Source: Pseudomonas mangiferae (lineage in GTDB: Bacteria; Pseudomonadota; Gammaproteobacteria; Pseudomonadales; Pseudomonadaceae). From it: a stretch of DNA of 54,224 bases. The stretch's first letter is position 1, and each line of letters opens with the position of its first letter. The notes under the pieces are model-generated. The model saw nothing but the letters and a program-made list of their open reading frames with translations. It was not told the origin of the DNA and did not search any database. Position numbers and translations under genes: made by a program. Shown here piece by piece: positions 1-7,595 of the stretch. The stretch covers positions 1-54,224 of the forward strand of contig NZ_VJOY01000020.1 in the NCBI RefSeq assembly GCF_007109405.1, read 5' to 3'.

Positions 1-2
1 GA

Positions 3-80
3 TTGGGAGGCGGGCTCTCGGGCGGCGTGGATCCTGCCCACCTGCCCGTCGTCGGGATCAACGGCCCCATCAAACACTGA
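3..80 (+). CDS. C-terminal end of an upstream gene (partial)
   Basis: An open frame runs from the window edge to a TGA at 78-80 and encodes about 25 residues ending in Gly-Pro-Ile-Lys-His. It stops 16 bases before the PAAR gene, in the same direction, so it is probably the 3-prime end of the preceding gene of the same T6SS cassette (a VgrG or Hcp-type gene would be usual there). Too little is visible to name the family. Confidence 0.4.
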   Translation: MGGGLSGGVDPAHLPVVGINGPIKH

Positions 81-96
81 TCAGGGAGGAACCGCC

Positions 97-435
97 GTGG
101 GTCAACCCGCTGCGCGCATGGGCGATGTCGCCCTGCACAAACAAGCCGAAGGCGCCATCCTGCAAGGCGAGCCCAGCGTACTCATCGGGCGGCTCCCCGC
201 CGCCCGCGTGGGCGATCTGGTGAGGCACAACCATGCTGAAGAGCCGATCGTCGAAGGTGAACCCACCGTACTGATCGGTGGCCGCCCGGCGGCGCGTCTG
301 GGAGATCTCGTCGCCTGCCAGGGGGCCATCGCAGTGGGCTGCGACAGCGTGTGGATCGGCCTGAATCGGCAGGGCGAGTGCTTGAAAAGCGCGGGGGATC
401 ACGGCACGGCCCTCGTACGGTCCGATGAGGGATGA
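97..435 (+). CDS. PAAR domain protein, T6SS spike tip
   Basis: A 112-residue PAAR protein. PAAR proteins cap the VgrG spike of the type VI secretion system and carry effectors. The protein is built from repeated segments of the form 'P-AAR-GD' and 'G-P-V-IGG-PAAR-GD' (residues 3-10, 31-40, 56-67), which is the PAAR signature, and it has no C-terminal toxin extension. The start is GTG at 97, preceded by a strong AGGGAGGA at 82-89. Its end overlaps the next gene (ATGAGG at 432), which implies translational coupling to the DUF4123 adaptor. High GC, like the core genome. Confidence 0.9.
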   Translation: MGQPAARMGDVALHKQAEGAILQGEPSVLIGRLPAARVGDLVRHNHAEEPIVEGEPTVLIGGRPAARLGDLVACQGAIAVGCDSVWIGLNRQGECLKSAGDHGTALVRSDEG

Positions 436-1016
436 GCCCGCCTGTTCCCTCCCCGTGTGAATGGTTCGCCGCTCGCCTCGATCCAGCGGCGGGCAGTTGC
501 TTCGCCTTGATCGACAGCAGTCGTCACCCTCTTTTTTCTGACGTGCTGAAGCGGCATGGCATACGGGCCCGCTGTTTGTTCACTGGGATTGCCGAGGTTC
601 GCCTCGGGCGGTATGCGCCCTACTGCGCCGAGTTTCCTCTGGATGGCGCTTTGGCTGCATTCTGGTTCAACCATCAGGGCCAAGGATGGCGCGAACAGTG
701 GGGATGGTTGTTTCAGAGCCAAGCCGACCTGGATACGTTAAGGGGGCACTTCAAGAAATTCGTTCAGGTGGAGCTATCCGATGGAAGCTCCGCCTACTGG
801 CGCTTCTATGACCCTCGCGTGTTCTGCAAGATCGTCCCGCTGATGACCCAGGCTCAGCACACCCAGATGTTCGGTTCTCTGATCAATCGCGCCTATTGCT
901 TTCACGACCCCCAGCGAGCACTGCTGGAAGTGGGTTGGAAATCCTCTTGGCTGGATACGCTCTCAGGCGTACGCAGCCTGGAACTCAAGACCCACATACT
1001 CCCGGACTTTCCATGA
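432..1016 (+). CDS. DUF4123 domain T6SS effector adaptor/chaperone
   Basis: A 194-residue protein resembling the DUF4123 family (Tap/TEC adaptors), which load a specific effector onto VgrG or PAAR. Visible family features are the early 'FALIDSSRHPLF' stretch (residues 24-35), the central 'FWFNHQGQGW' region, a hydrophilic 'WRFYDPRVF' segment (about residues 122-130) and a 'RAYCFHDP' segment near residue 155. It overlaps the PAAR gene at its start and the next gene at its stop (ATGA at 1013-1016), so the cassette is one tightly coupled operon. By analogy, the cargo should be encoded just downstream. Confidence 0.85.
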   Translation: MSPPVPSPCEWFAARLDPAAGSCFALIDSSRHPLFSDVLKRHGIRARCLFTGIAEVRLGRYAPYCAEFPLDGALAAFWFNHQGQGWREQWGWLFQSQADLDTLRGHFKKFVQVELSDGSSAYWRFYDPRVFCKIVPLMTQAQHTQMFGSLINRAYCFHDPQRALLEVGWKSSWLDTLSGVRSLELKTHILPDFP

Positions 1017-1393
1017 TTCAGTTCAATGCTCATCAACTCCAACAGCTTGCCCAGGCGGAACAGGACACGTTCGTCGATAAGGTGCAGGCGCATTTCCTGC
1101 AAACCTACATCCCCGATGCCAGGGAACCCTGGGGCGACTATACGCCACCCGAGTTGCGTGCCCTCATTGAGCGAGGGATCGCGCGTGCGAAACAGTACGG
1201 TTTTAACAGCGAAGAAGAGTGGTTCGATTTCCTCGTATGCCAGATGGCACTGGGAGAGGGATTCGAGTGTGATCCGCGTTATCCCTGGGCAGCGGCCATT
1301 CTGAACGACACGCAGGGATTGGAGCGTTCGCAGCGGCTATACAAGGCGATGATCATGCAGAGGCACATCGATATAAGGGAAGAGGTCCGCTGA
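1013..1393 (+). CDS. small conserved T6SS-cassette protein, unknown function
   Basis: A 126-residue soluble protein. I chose the ATG at 1013, which overlaps the DUF4123 stop (ATGA), over a longer reading that would run far into the preceding gene. The protein is rich in aromatic and acidic residues, with the motif 'GFNSEEEWFDFLVCQM' (about residues 61-76), and has no signal peptide or membrane segment. Proteins of this kind, starting M-I-x-F with 'QLxxLAxAE', often follow DUF4123 genes in Pseudomonas as far as I recall. A co-adaptor or small partner of the effector is an inference. Confidence 0.7.
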   Translation: MIQFNAHQLQQLAQAEQDTFVDKVQAHFLQTYIPDAREPWGDYTPPELRALIERGIARAKQYGFNSEEEWFDFLVCQMALGEGFECDPRYPWAAAILNDTQGLERSQRLYKAMIMQRHIDIREEVR

Positions 1394-1396
1394 TAC

Positions 1397-2287
1397 ATGC
1401 ACCCAATGGAGCGATACCCTGGCGAATTCGATGAATTTGCGCAGCTCGTCTATGAGGCCAAACTCGAGCGCGAGCGGAAGGTGGAGCAGGCCAATGCAGT
1501 GTTTCGAGACACACTGCGCAAGATGCGGGCCGATATCCCAGTCTACCAATGCAAGGATGGCAACTGCTGCGATGCGCGGTGGGCAGATGTGATGAAAGAA
1601 GTGGATTTCATCTCTGAACACCCTGACCCTATCGAGCGCAATCGCCAGATCAATGCTCTGTATGCCGACCTTTACCTCAAGGACCCCAACCAGAAATGGG
1701 CTGCAACTGCCGCCATCGTGTCCAAGCAGGTAGGATGTACGATGATGGGAAATCCGCTTGTAAATAATGATGTCCTAGGAAAAGGCAATGTTGCAATTTT
1801 TCAGAATATCTACCCCATCCTGAAGGTTTATCAAACGGCGAGGCCGCCTTTGACGGATGAGCAGCTTTTGAAATGCATAGAGCAGCACTTGATGCATTTG
1901 GATCCACGAGACCGCAAGAATTTACTAAAAGCAATTGATTTTATGATGAAAAACAAGCCGCAGGAAGCAGCATTAGCCATTGCGGAGCACGAGCAAAGTG
2001 TAGTAGTGCAAAACGCTATGTGGGATGATAATTTACTTGTCGTACAAGCATGGGTTAATGCCAAAACTGGGGAGATCGCTGTAGACCAAAGCGTTTATTT
2101 CACTTCCGGGTGCGATAAATCCGATAGCACTCGACTGAGCTTCCCCGGAGACCTGAATGTTTCCAACGCCAAAGATCGCGTAAATTTCTATAAAAATAAT
2201 TTTTTACCGAAATTTGATGAAGTCAATACACAACCCGATAAGATTAATGAAATTCTGGGCGGAATCCGGGGCAGAGGGGAACGTTAA
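1397..2287 (+). CDS. candidate T6SS effector, unknown (possibly DUF2515-like)
   Basis: A 296-residue protein without signal peptide, 3 bases after the preceding gene in the PAAR-DUF4123 cassette, so by position it is the likely cargo. The N-terminal third is highly charged and probably helical. A central stretch (residues about 85-115, with 'WAATAAIVSKQVGC') faintly recalls the DUF2515/YppC family; this is a memory-based hint only. The C-terminal part ('EIAVDQSVYF') may be beta-rich. Base composition falls sharply inside the gene near 1740: codons before that are GC-rich and those after it are AT-rich, as in a polymorphic effector with an exchanged C-terminal domain. No catalytic motif could be assigned. 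Confidence 0.7.
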   Translation: MHPMERYPGEFDEFAQLVYEAKLERERKVEQANAVFRDTLRKMRADIPVYQCKDGNCCDARWADVMKEVDFISEHPDPIERNRQINALYADLYLKDPNQKWAATAAIVSKQVGCTMMGNPLVNNDVLGKGNVAIFQNIYPILKVYQTARPPLTDEQLLKCIEQHLMHLDPRDRKNLLKAIDFMMKNKPQEAALAIAEHEQSVVVQNAMWDDNLLVVQAWVNAKTGEIAVDQSVYFTSGCDKSDSTRLSFPGDLNVSNAKDRVNFYKNNFLPKFDEVNTQPDKINEILGGIRGRGER

Positions 2288-2289
2288 TA

Positions 2290-3165
2290 ATGCATAGAAC
2301 GTTCCAGAGGCTTTCAAGTAAACTCACCTCAGGCTGGGGCATACTTTTTTCCTTCATAATCGCTATAGCAGGGGTAGGTCATATGGTTTATGAAAAGGTA
2401 AAAAATCCATGGGCCTCCTATATTAATAGGCCTCCTAGGGTCCTCAGAGTAGAACTGGGTATGCCATATGATGCGTTCATTGAAAATAATTCGAAGGATA
2501 TTTTTGCTGAAAGTAACCCCTATGAAGGAGTCGACGATTATATAGTTTTTTCCATGGATCCTATCGCTGAGCCCAATATGAGCACCGTTATTGTCGAATA
2601 TGGGGTCCCGAAAGTCGTTTTCACTTTACCGCGCTCCACGTTTGTGTCAACGGATTTTGTAGCAGGACATCTTAGGAGTTTATCGGTTAAACCACTTATA
2701 TATCCAGTCAAGCGCGAAGAAGCTCTGAGGCTGGCGGGTGATTTGATAAAAATGTTCGATAACAGCAGCCTGAAAGCTGTCAGCGGAGGATTCCAATTCA
2801 CCTTGGATGAGGTCAAGCTACGTATGCAGCTTCCAGTTAAGGATATGGATTATAAGTCGTTTCCTGTGGGTAGTTGGCAGCGCAAGGAGTCCTACGGCAT
2901 AGGCGAATTTCAGGTTTTAATCAAAGTACTGGACAGACAGCTGCCGCCCGCAGAGCAACTTTATAGTGTCGATGTATCGATAACTGGATTGGACCTTCAT
3001 GATCGGTTACCTGATTTGGTTAAAGAGGCTCGTCGACGTATTCATTTAGTGGGGACCAATGGCCCTTGTTCACCAGATGACTATCAGAGCTGTAAATACA
3101 ACGATATGCGCATTTATTTGAATGCCTTGCGAAAGGCAGGCCTAAGTCCGCTTAAGCCGCAATAG
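2290..3165 (+). CDS. single-pass inner-membrane protein, candidate immunity protein
   Basis: A 291-residue protein starting 3 bases after the candidate effector. One hydrophobic segment lies at residues about 15-33 ('GWGILFSFIIAIAGVG'), followed by a large, presumably periplasmic domain. This domain has a Cys pair near the C-terminus ('GPCSPDDYQSCKYN', residues about 256-269) that could form a disulphide. AT-rich throughout. Its position directly after the putative effector and its membrane anchoring fit an immunity protein against a periplasm- or membrane-acting toxin, but the family is not recognised. An accessory effector component is the alternative. Confidence 0.65.
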   Translation: MHRTFQRLSSKLTSGWGILFSFIIAIAGVGHMVYEKVKNPWASYINRPPRVLRVELGMPYDAFIENNSKDIFAESNPYEGVDDYIVFSMDPIAEPNMSTVIVEYGVPKVVFTLPRSTFVSTDFVAGHLRSLSVKPLIYPVKREEALRLAGDLIKMFDNSSLKAVSGGFQFTLDEVKLRMQLPVKDMDYKSFPVGSWQRKESYGIGEFQVLIKVLDRQLPPAEQLYSVDVSITGLDLHDRLPDLVKEARRRIHLVGTNGPCSPDDYQSCKYNDMRIYLNALRKAGLSPLKPQ

Positions 3166-3192
3166 ACCATCTGATTCCTATAATTTTGGCTG

Positions 3193-3762
3193 GTGTATCG
3201 CTACCGAGATGTTGCAGGTGATGAAATCAAGGCCGCCTACCGCTACGAGGGCCTCTCCCGGCGCATCCTCAAGCAGGTGCTGCGCGGCGACACCCTCTCG
3301 ACCACCCGCTTCGGCTGGGAGGGCGATCGCCAGTGCGCCGAGGTCGGCGAAGACTGGCAGCGCACCACCGTGCACGAACCGGGCGGCTTCGTGCCGCTGC
3401 TGCGCCTGGAACAGGCCCCCGCCCCGGACCCGCTGGAGCTGATCCAGGCCCGGCGCCTGCTGGCGAGCCAGGGCTAGGCCCTGCCCGCTGCCTACCGGCC
3501 GCCGGCGGACGCGCTGCGACTGGCCTGCTTCCATACCGACCACCTGGGCACCCCACTGCGCCTGACCGGCGAAGACGGCCAACTGCGCTGGCAGGCCGAA
3601 CCGGACGACTGGGCCGCGGTACGCGCCGAACGCGGCGACACCGACCAGCCGATCCGCTTCCAGGGCCAGTACCATGACGAGGAAAGCGGGCTGTACTACA
3701 ACCGCTACTACGCCCCGAGCTGGGACGCTACGTGAGCCAGGACCCGATCGGGTTGTTGGGGG
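3193..3762 (+). pseudogene. Rhs core C-terminal remnant, disrupted
   Basis: The sequence encodes the end of an Rhs/YD-repeat core but is broken. It has 'YRYEGLSRRI', 'TTVHEPGGFVPLLRLEQAP' and, after an in-frame TAG at 3475-3477, 'FHTDHLGTPLRLTGEDG' and 'YHDEESGLYYNRYY'. A one-base loss near 3717 moves the frame into 'LGRYVSQDPIGLLG', and a second compensating indel in the G-run at about 3759-3763 restores the original frame for the toxin tip. The N-terminal bulk of Rhs is absent: the core homology begins abruptly about 30 bases after the previous stop. It is a fossil of an Rhs toxin, and the conserved core is GC-rich. Confidence 0.85.
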
Positions 3763-4347
3763 ATGAATGGGTATGCGTATCCGCTTGATCCGCATCTAAA
3801 TGTTGACCCTAACGGCCTTGCTCCTTGTCCGCCTGGAACCGTTTCTCCTGGTACAGCTTGCTATATATCTGACGCAAGTGGACGGACTGGGCATCCAAAT
3901 GAGGGAAGATGTGCAACAGGCGACTGCGCAGCTGACATGCCAAGAAAAAATGATTTAAGAGCTCCGGATTTTATCAATTTTCAAGTTGATATGTGTATGC
4001 TTAGTGCTTGGGGTACTTTTAGCAGAGACGGAAAAGCATTTTTTGGGTTTGGCACTAACAAAACTTATCCTTCTTTATTGAATATTTCTGGAAGTACTAG
4101 TGCTGGATGGCTAAATAGAGCTCAAGTTTATGAAGGGGATGTAAACAATTTTTTAAATGGATATTCAGCAAGCGGTACTAAAGCTTATTATTATCTAGGT
4201 GGCGGCGTAGTTTCATCACCCGGTAATGGTACAGCGACACTTATTGGGTTTGGCGCTGGCGCAAGTAAGGGCGTAAACAGCAATGCTGGAGGAAGTGCTG
4301 GCGCAGGTTACACTTATGAACAGGGCGATACAGGGGTGACTTGGTAA
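3763..4347 (+). CDS. Rhs C-terminal toxin tip fragment, unknown activity
   Basis: A 194-residue frame that begins with the end of the Rhs core ('MNGYAYPLDPHLNVDPNGLA', residues 1-20; the DPNGLA element marks the usual autocleavage boundary). It continues with an AT-rich tip domain of about 170 residues. The tip has four early Cys and a glycine/serine-rich C-terminal half ('GGGVVSSPGNGTATLIGFGAG'), which suggests a beta-sheet or pore-like fold. No nuclease, deaminase or ADP-ribosyl motif is visible. Because the core is disrupted, the tip is probably not made as a full-length toxin. The ATG at 3763 follows GGGGG and might allow independent translation. Confidence 0.6.
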   Translation: MNGYAYPLDPHLNVDPNGLAPCPPGTVSPGTACYISDASGRTGHPNEGRCATGDCAADMPRKNDLRAPDFINFQVDMCMLSAWGTFSRDGKAFFGFGTNKTYPSLLNISGSTSAGWLNRAQVYEGDVNNFLNGYSASGTKAYYYLGGGVVSSPGNGTATLIGFGAGASKGVNSNAGGSAGAGYTYEQGDTGVTW

Positions 4348-4351
4348 TGTT

Positions 4352-4462
4352 TGGCGGTTTTCTGGAAAAAATCTTAATAAGAAAACTATCAGACCTTGGT
4401 TGACGGTTTTTCTATTTATTTTTATGCTTGGAACTATTATTTATGCAATTTCTAATGGGTAG
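4352..4462 (+). other. short membrane-segment ORF without a start codon
   Basis: A frame directly after the toxin tip encodes a basic N-terminus and one hydrophobic segment ('LTVFLFIFMLGTIIYA') before TAG at 4460-4462. There is no ATG/GTG/TTG upstream in frame after the TGA at 4337. The only nearby ATG (4348) is in another frame and runs 18 codons. It looks like a decayed small membrane immunity gene whose start was lost or frameshifted. Confidence 0.3.
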
Positions 4463-4699
4463 AAAAGTAATCCTTGCTAAGATTTTAGTGGCAATTAATT
4501 TCATTAATATATTTTATAGTATTTCTAATATCTGATCGATGCTTGGCATGTTTATATAGTTTTTAAATTGTTATTTAAAGTTAGGCTGCTGAAATGTTGA
4601 GCAGGTTGAAATTTACTGCGCTACAGGAAATCTTAAAGAATTATTTTTGGTGTCGTTAACTGTCTATACTTAAAGAGATATAAAAATTTTTAACTCCTG
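4463..4699. other. AT-rich intergenic stretch, nothing recognised
   Basis: About 240 bases of very AT-rich sequence with stops in all frames and runs of A and T. No promoter, hairpin or coding remnant could be supported. Confidence 0.5.
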
Positions 4700-4834
4700 A
4701 TGAAGTTGTGCTTAGAAAGCATTGGTATTAATGGTTTTGCTTTAACCTCTACATCCAGTGGGGGCTGGGTAGGCGAAAGAGGTGCGGCGGGTTTAATGAG
4801 CTGTCAGCAGTACTCATATTGTGCTATAGATTAA
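4700..4834 (+). pseudogene. toxin-tip-like fragment (44 codons)
   Basis: A 44-codon frame rich in Gly, Ser and Thr ('STSSGGWVGERGAAG') ends 13 bases before the lipoprotein gene at 4848. It has no Shine-Dalgarno sequence and resembles in composition the glycine-rich end of the Rhs tip at 3763-4347. I read it as the last piece of a second, displaced toxin C-terminal domain followed by its immunity gene. It could be chance, since it is short. Confidence 0.3.
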
Positions 4835-4847
4835 TTGAGGAATGAAA

Positions 4848-5297
4848 ATGGGTTTGGTAAGTAGGGTTTTTCTTATTTTTTTATTTTCTTCAATTGTATC
4901 CTGTTCTCAGAGTAATGATGGTAGAGAGGAAGAAGGTGAAAAATATGTTGATTATTTTAACGGAAAATTCAACTCCAGGAAAATTTCTGAAATTTATGAA
5001 AATGCTTCAGAAAAACTCAAGGTTGGGGTAAGTAAGGATGATTTCGTTGGGAGTATAGAAAAAATTAGAGAAATACTTGGTGAAAGAGTTTCAACAAAAA
5101 AGGATAAGGTTTTTTATTTGAAAGATGGTGATGGTGTTCCATTAATAGTCTTGACATACAATACAAGATTTACTAATGGGGTGGGTGCAGAGTCTTTCCT
5201 TTTAGAGTTGGAAGATAATCGCGTTTCTTTGCACCGGTACAATATTAATTCGGATGACCTTATTCGTAGTCTTCTACTAGGCGAAAAGAAGAAATAG
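4848..5297 (+). CDS. small lipoprotein, candidate immunity protein (family A, copy 1)
   Basis: A 149-residue predicted lipoprotein: signal segment 'VFLIFLFSSIVSC' with the lipidated Cys at about residue 19, then a charged soluble domain. I chose the ATG at 4848 because GAGGA at 4836-4840 is correctly spaced from it and too close to the ATG at 4842. The C-terminal half ('LTYNTRFTNG', 'SLHRYNINSDDLIR') matches the lipoprotein at 8318-8776 ('YTLNTHFAQG', 'ALHRYEIRSDRIMK'), so the two are paralogues. Standing behind toxin-tip debris, it is plausibly a periplasmic immunity protein; that function is an inference. Confidence 0.7.
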   Translation: MGLVSRVFLIFLFSSIVSCSQSNDGREEEGEKYVDYFNGKFNSRKISEIYENASEKLKVGVSKDDFVGSIEKIREILGERVSTKKDKVFYLKDGDGVPLIVLTYNTRFTNGVGAESFLLELEDNRVSLHRYNINSDDLIRSLLLGEKKK

Positions 5298-5312
5298 GCT
5301 CAATTATTTATT

Positions 5313-5551
5313 GTGGAGAATGGGCAAGGGTGCCTTAGCGCAACAAGTACTGGGACTACTAGCGAGCGGAGTCTAGTCTTGTCGGAGCCGTACCGCCTAC
5401 CGCCTACCGCTTTCAGTAAAGGAATGGATGCTACCAAAGCGGCCTTGGAAGGGCTGCAGGCCTTAGTAAATGTTTACTTGGGAAGGGTTTGTCCGGAGTA
5501 AAGTATTTGGAAGGAATGAGCGCGGGAATGGCTATGAGTGGTTGTAAATGA
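5313..5551 (+). pseudogene. decayed toxin-tip remnant
   Basis: Two overlapping frames read as parts of one protein. The first (5313-5501) gives a Ser/Thr-rich start and 'FSKGMDATKAALEGLQAL'. A second frame ending at TGA 5549-5551 gives 'LSGVKYLEGMSAGMAMSGCK'. That final stop overlaps the ATG of the Sel1 lipoprotein gene (ATGA at 5548-5551), the arrangement expected of a toxin gene coupled to its immunity gene. Three tandem copies of the heptamer TACCGCC occur near 5390-5410. No family is recognised. Confidence 0.3.
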
Positions 5552-6548
5552 AACTCCGCTTTTTGCTTTATGTAGTAATTATTTTTTTGGTCGCATTGTG
5601 TTGGCATGTCAAAATGGCGATGATTCCTTATATGCCTCCCAGCAGCTTTATGCATCAGGTCTTCTGAAGTTAGAGGTGGGCGATTTAAAAGCTGCAATAG
5701 ATAATTTTAAAAGATCAGCAGGTCTAGGGTCGCCTTCGGCCGAAATTAAGTTATGTGAATTAAATGTTTATCAAGCTGGTTCTAGCGATCGAGATTCAGA
5801 TAGTTATTGGTGCGAAAAATCAAATTCAAAAAAAATATATAGAAGAACTGAGTTCTAACGCTTCCAAGAATTTAAAGGCTAAAGAGTACCAAAAAGCCAT
5901 TGCTCAGTATCAATTGGCAAAGAAACTTGGAAGTAATGAGGCGAGTTTACAGCTTGGAGTTATTTATGCCTCTGGTCTGGGGGTTGAAAAGGATTATGAA
6001 AAGGCGTTTTCTTACTTGCAGCCTTTGGCTAGCAACGGTGACGCTAAAGCCCAATTCATTTTGGGGTCAATGTACGAAATGGGTCAGGGTGTTAAAAAAA
6101 CATGGTCTGATGCTGTAGCTTGGTATGTGAAATCCGCAGGTCAGCAGAACACAGCAGCTACTAGTGCGCTTGCATATTTATATCGGACGGGTGAGGCCGA
6201 TCCGGTAATTAAAAAAGATGCTAAAAAGCGCGAGAATTATATAGCGCAATAGAAAATTATTCTCTGGCCCAACGTGAGCTGGGGCAAATGTATGAGCTGG
6301 GCGAAGGAGGAAGTGCCGATGAGGAAAAAGCAGCGGAGTTTTATAAGAAGGCAGCCAGGCAAGGAGATGCTTTAGCCAATCAACGCTTGGCAAGCTTGTA
6401 TTTAAGAGGAGCAGGTGTGGAGAAGGATATGATTAAAGCTGCCGCCCTGTTCATAGTAGGTGATGGCGAAAACCTTAGCGATAGTAGTCAGGAACTATTG
6501 AGTATAATGAAGCCTGAGCAGAAAAAACGTTTTGGTAGATCTGCTTGA
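5548..6548 (+). pseudogene. Sel1-repeat lipoprotein gene with three frameshifts
   Basis: ATG at 5548 begins a lipoprotein-like signal ('MKLRFLLYVVIIFLVAL'). A first frameshift near 5598-5605 joins it to 'ACQNGDDSLYASQQLYASG', which would complete a lipobox. A second shift in the A-run near 5828-5836 joins a frame with Sel1/TPR-like helices ('LGVIYASGLGVEKDYEKAF', 'LGSMYEMGQGVKKTWSDAV'). A third near 6225-6240 joins the last repeats ('LGQMYELGEGGSADEEKAA', 'LASLYLRGAGVEKDMIKAA'), ending at TGA 6546-6548. Sel1-repeat proteins are common as T6SS or Rhs immunity partners. Intact, it would be about 330 residues. Confidence 0.75.
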
Positions 6549-6639
6549 TAACACTGAAAAATTATATGAGTAGAATGGTGAATATTATGAGGGTATCTGA
6601 TTTTTGGGTTTTGATGTGATCATATGAAACGATGACCGT

Positions 6640-6997
6640 TGGCGCTCTATAAATCCCGGTACCTGTTACCGCATAGCTCGATGGTTATTGTCGAGCGCGA
6701 AGCGATGAAGCTATTCATGGAAACTGTTTTGTTAGCGGTTTTTCTGGAGGTACAACAGGAGATTACAGAGAGATGGGTTCCGGTGTCGGCAGCTTTTCTG
6801 GGCAAGAACAGCCACATTAATAGACGGTGGCCTGGGAGCAATGGCTGGGATCTTCTGTCGGAGTGTGTGATGTGTTTGGAGGGAGTGTTGCAGCTAATCC
6901 ATCGGGTGCAGCATTAAACCTCGGGCTTGGTTGGGGAGGAGCAGGTATTACCCCTGAGTCTAACACCAAAAAAATAGGGAGTATAGATGGGAAATAG
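6640..6997 (+). pseudogene. second Rhs-tip-like remnant, frameshifted
   Basis: Pieces in different frames resemble the toxin tip at 3763-4347. An early 'NPGTCYRIA' compares with 'SPGTACYIS' there, and 'FVSGFSGGTTGDYREMGSGVG' compares with 'FLNGYSASGTKAYYYLGGGVV'. A last piece reads 'ALNLGLGWGGAGITPES' and ends at TAG 6995-6997, overlapping the start of the next gene at 6987. The gene is clearly not translatable as one frame. The similarity was judged by eye and needs alignment. Confidence 0.4.
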
Positions 6998-7430
6998 AAG
7001 TGTGGATTTTCTGAAACTGCTAAAGGGTTGCATCTTCACTATCTTTCTTGCCTTCTTTTTGGGGGTTTGGATTTTATTTGAGGCGCCTAAAAGCTCGGGC
7101 GTCGCAGACCTAAAGAGGCTGGAGGAGGAATTCGTAAAAATTCACCCCCCTGCATATTCCTACCAATCAGGGGAAAAACATGCATCTTCTAAAGTCAGCT
7201 CGGGTTTGGTTCAGCAGTTTTATCTAACTAAAATGGCGGAAGTAGATGTTAAGGATTTTTATGAAAAGCAACTTCTTGCTAATGGTTGGCGTGAATCACC
7301 CATAGAAAGCTTAACAGAGTGGACCTATTGTAAGGGAAGGCTTCGGGCTGAAATTTCTCCACAAGCGAAGCCGTCAGGCTATACATTTTCAATAAGTTGG
7401 TTTAGTCAAAATACATCAGGCTGTCCATAG
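6987..7430 (+). CDS. small membrane-anchored protein, candidate immunity protein
   Basis: A 147-residue protein with an N-terminal hydrophobic segment at about residues 13-29 ('GCIFTIFLAFFLGVWILF') and a periplasmic-type soluble domain containing two Cys ('WTYCKGRL', 'NTSGCP'). Shine-Dalgarno AGGGAG lies just upstream of the ATG. Its start overlaps the end of the preceding toxin-tip remnant by 11 bases, again the toxin-then-immunity layout. Family not recognised. AT-rich relative to the core genome. Confidence 0.65.
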   Translation: MGNRSVDFLKLLKGCIFTIFLAFFLGVWILFEAPKSSGVADLKRLEEEFVKIHPPAYSYQSGEKHASSKVSSGLVQQFYLTKMAEVDVKDFYEKQLLANGWRESPIESLTEWTYCKGRLRAEISPQAKPSGYTFSISWFSQNTSGCP

Positions 7431-7595
7431 CGAGTATGTCGACCCCCCAAATAGTCGACTGGGGTGATGTTGATAATGCCGAAAGGAATTGGGGTAAAGA
7501 TTTGTTGTTTTCCGTATTTGTCTAAGTTCGCAGGTTGCCGCCGCAACATCTGAGGTTTTCATGTATTTTAGATTTTCCCTTTATAGTAAATTTTT

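Noticed and set aside
6639-6917. A 92-codon frame as an intact gene
   Set aside because: It has no ribosome site, and its protein makes no sense as a unit, while two other frames in the same stretch match the composition of a toxin-tip domain; I treated the region as a remnant.
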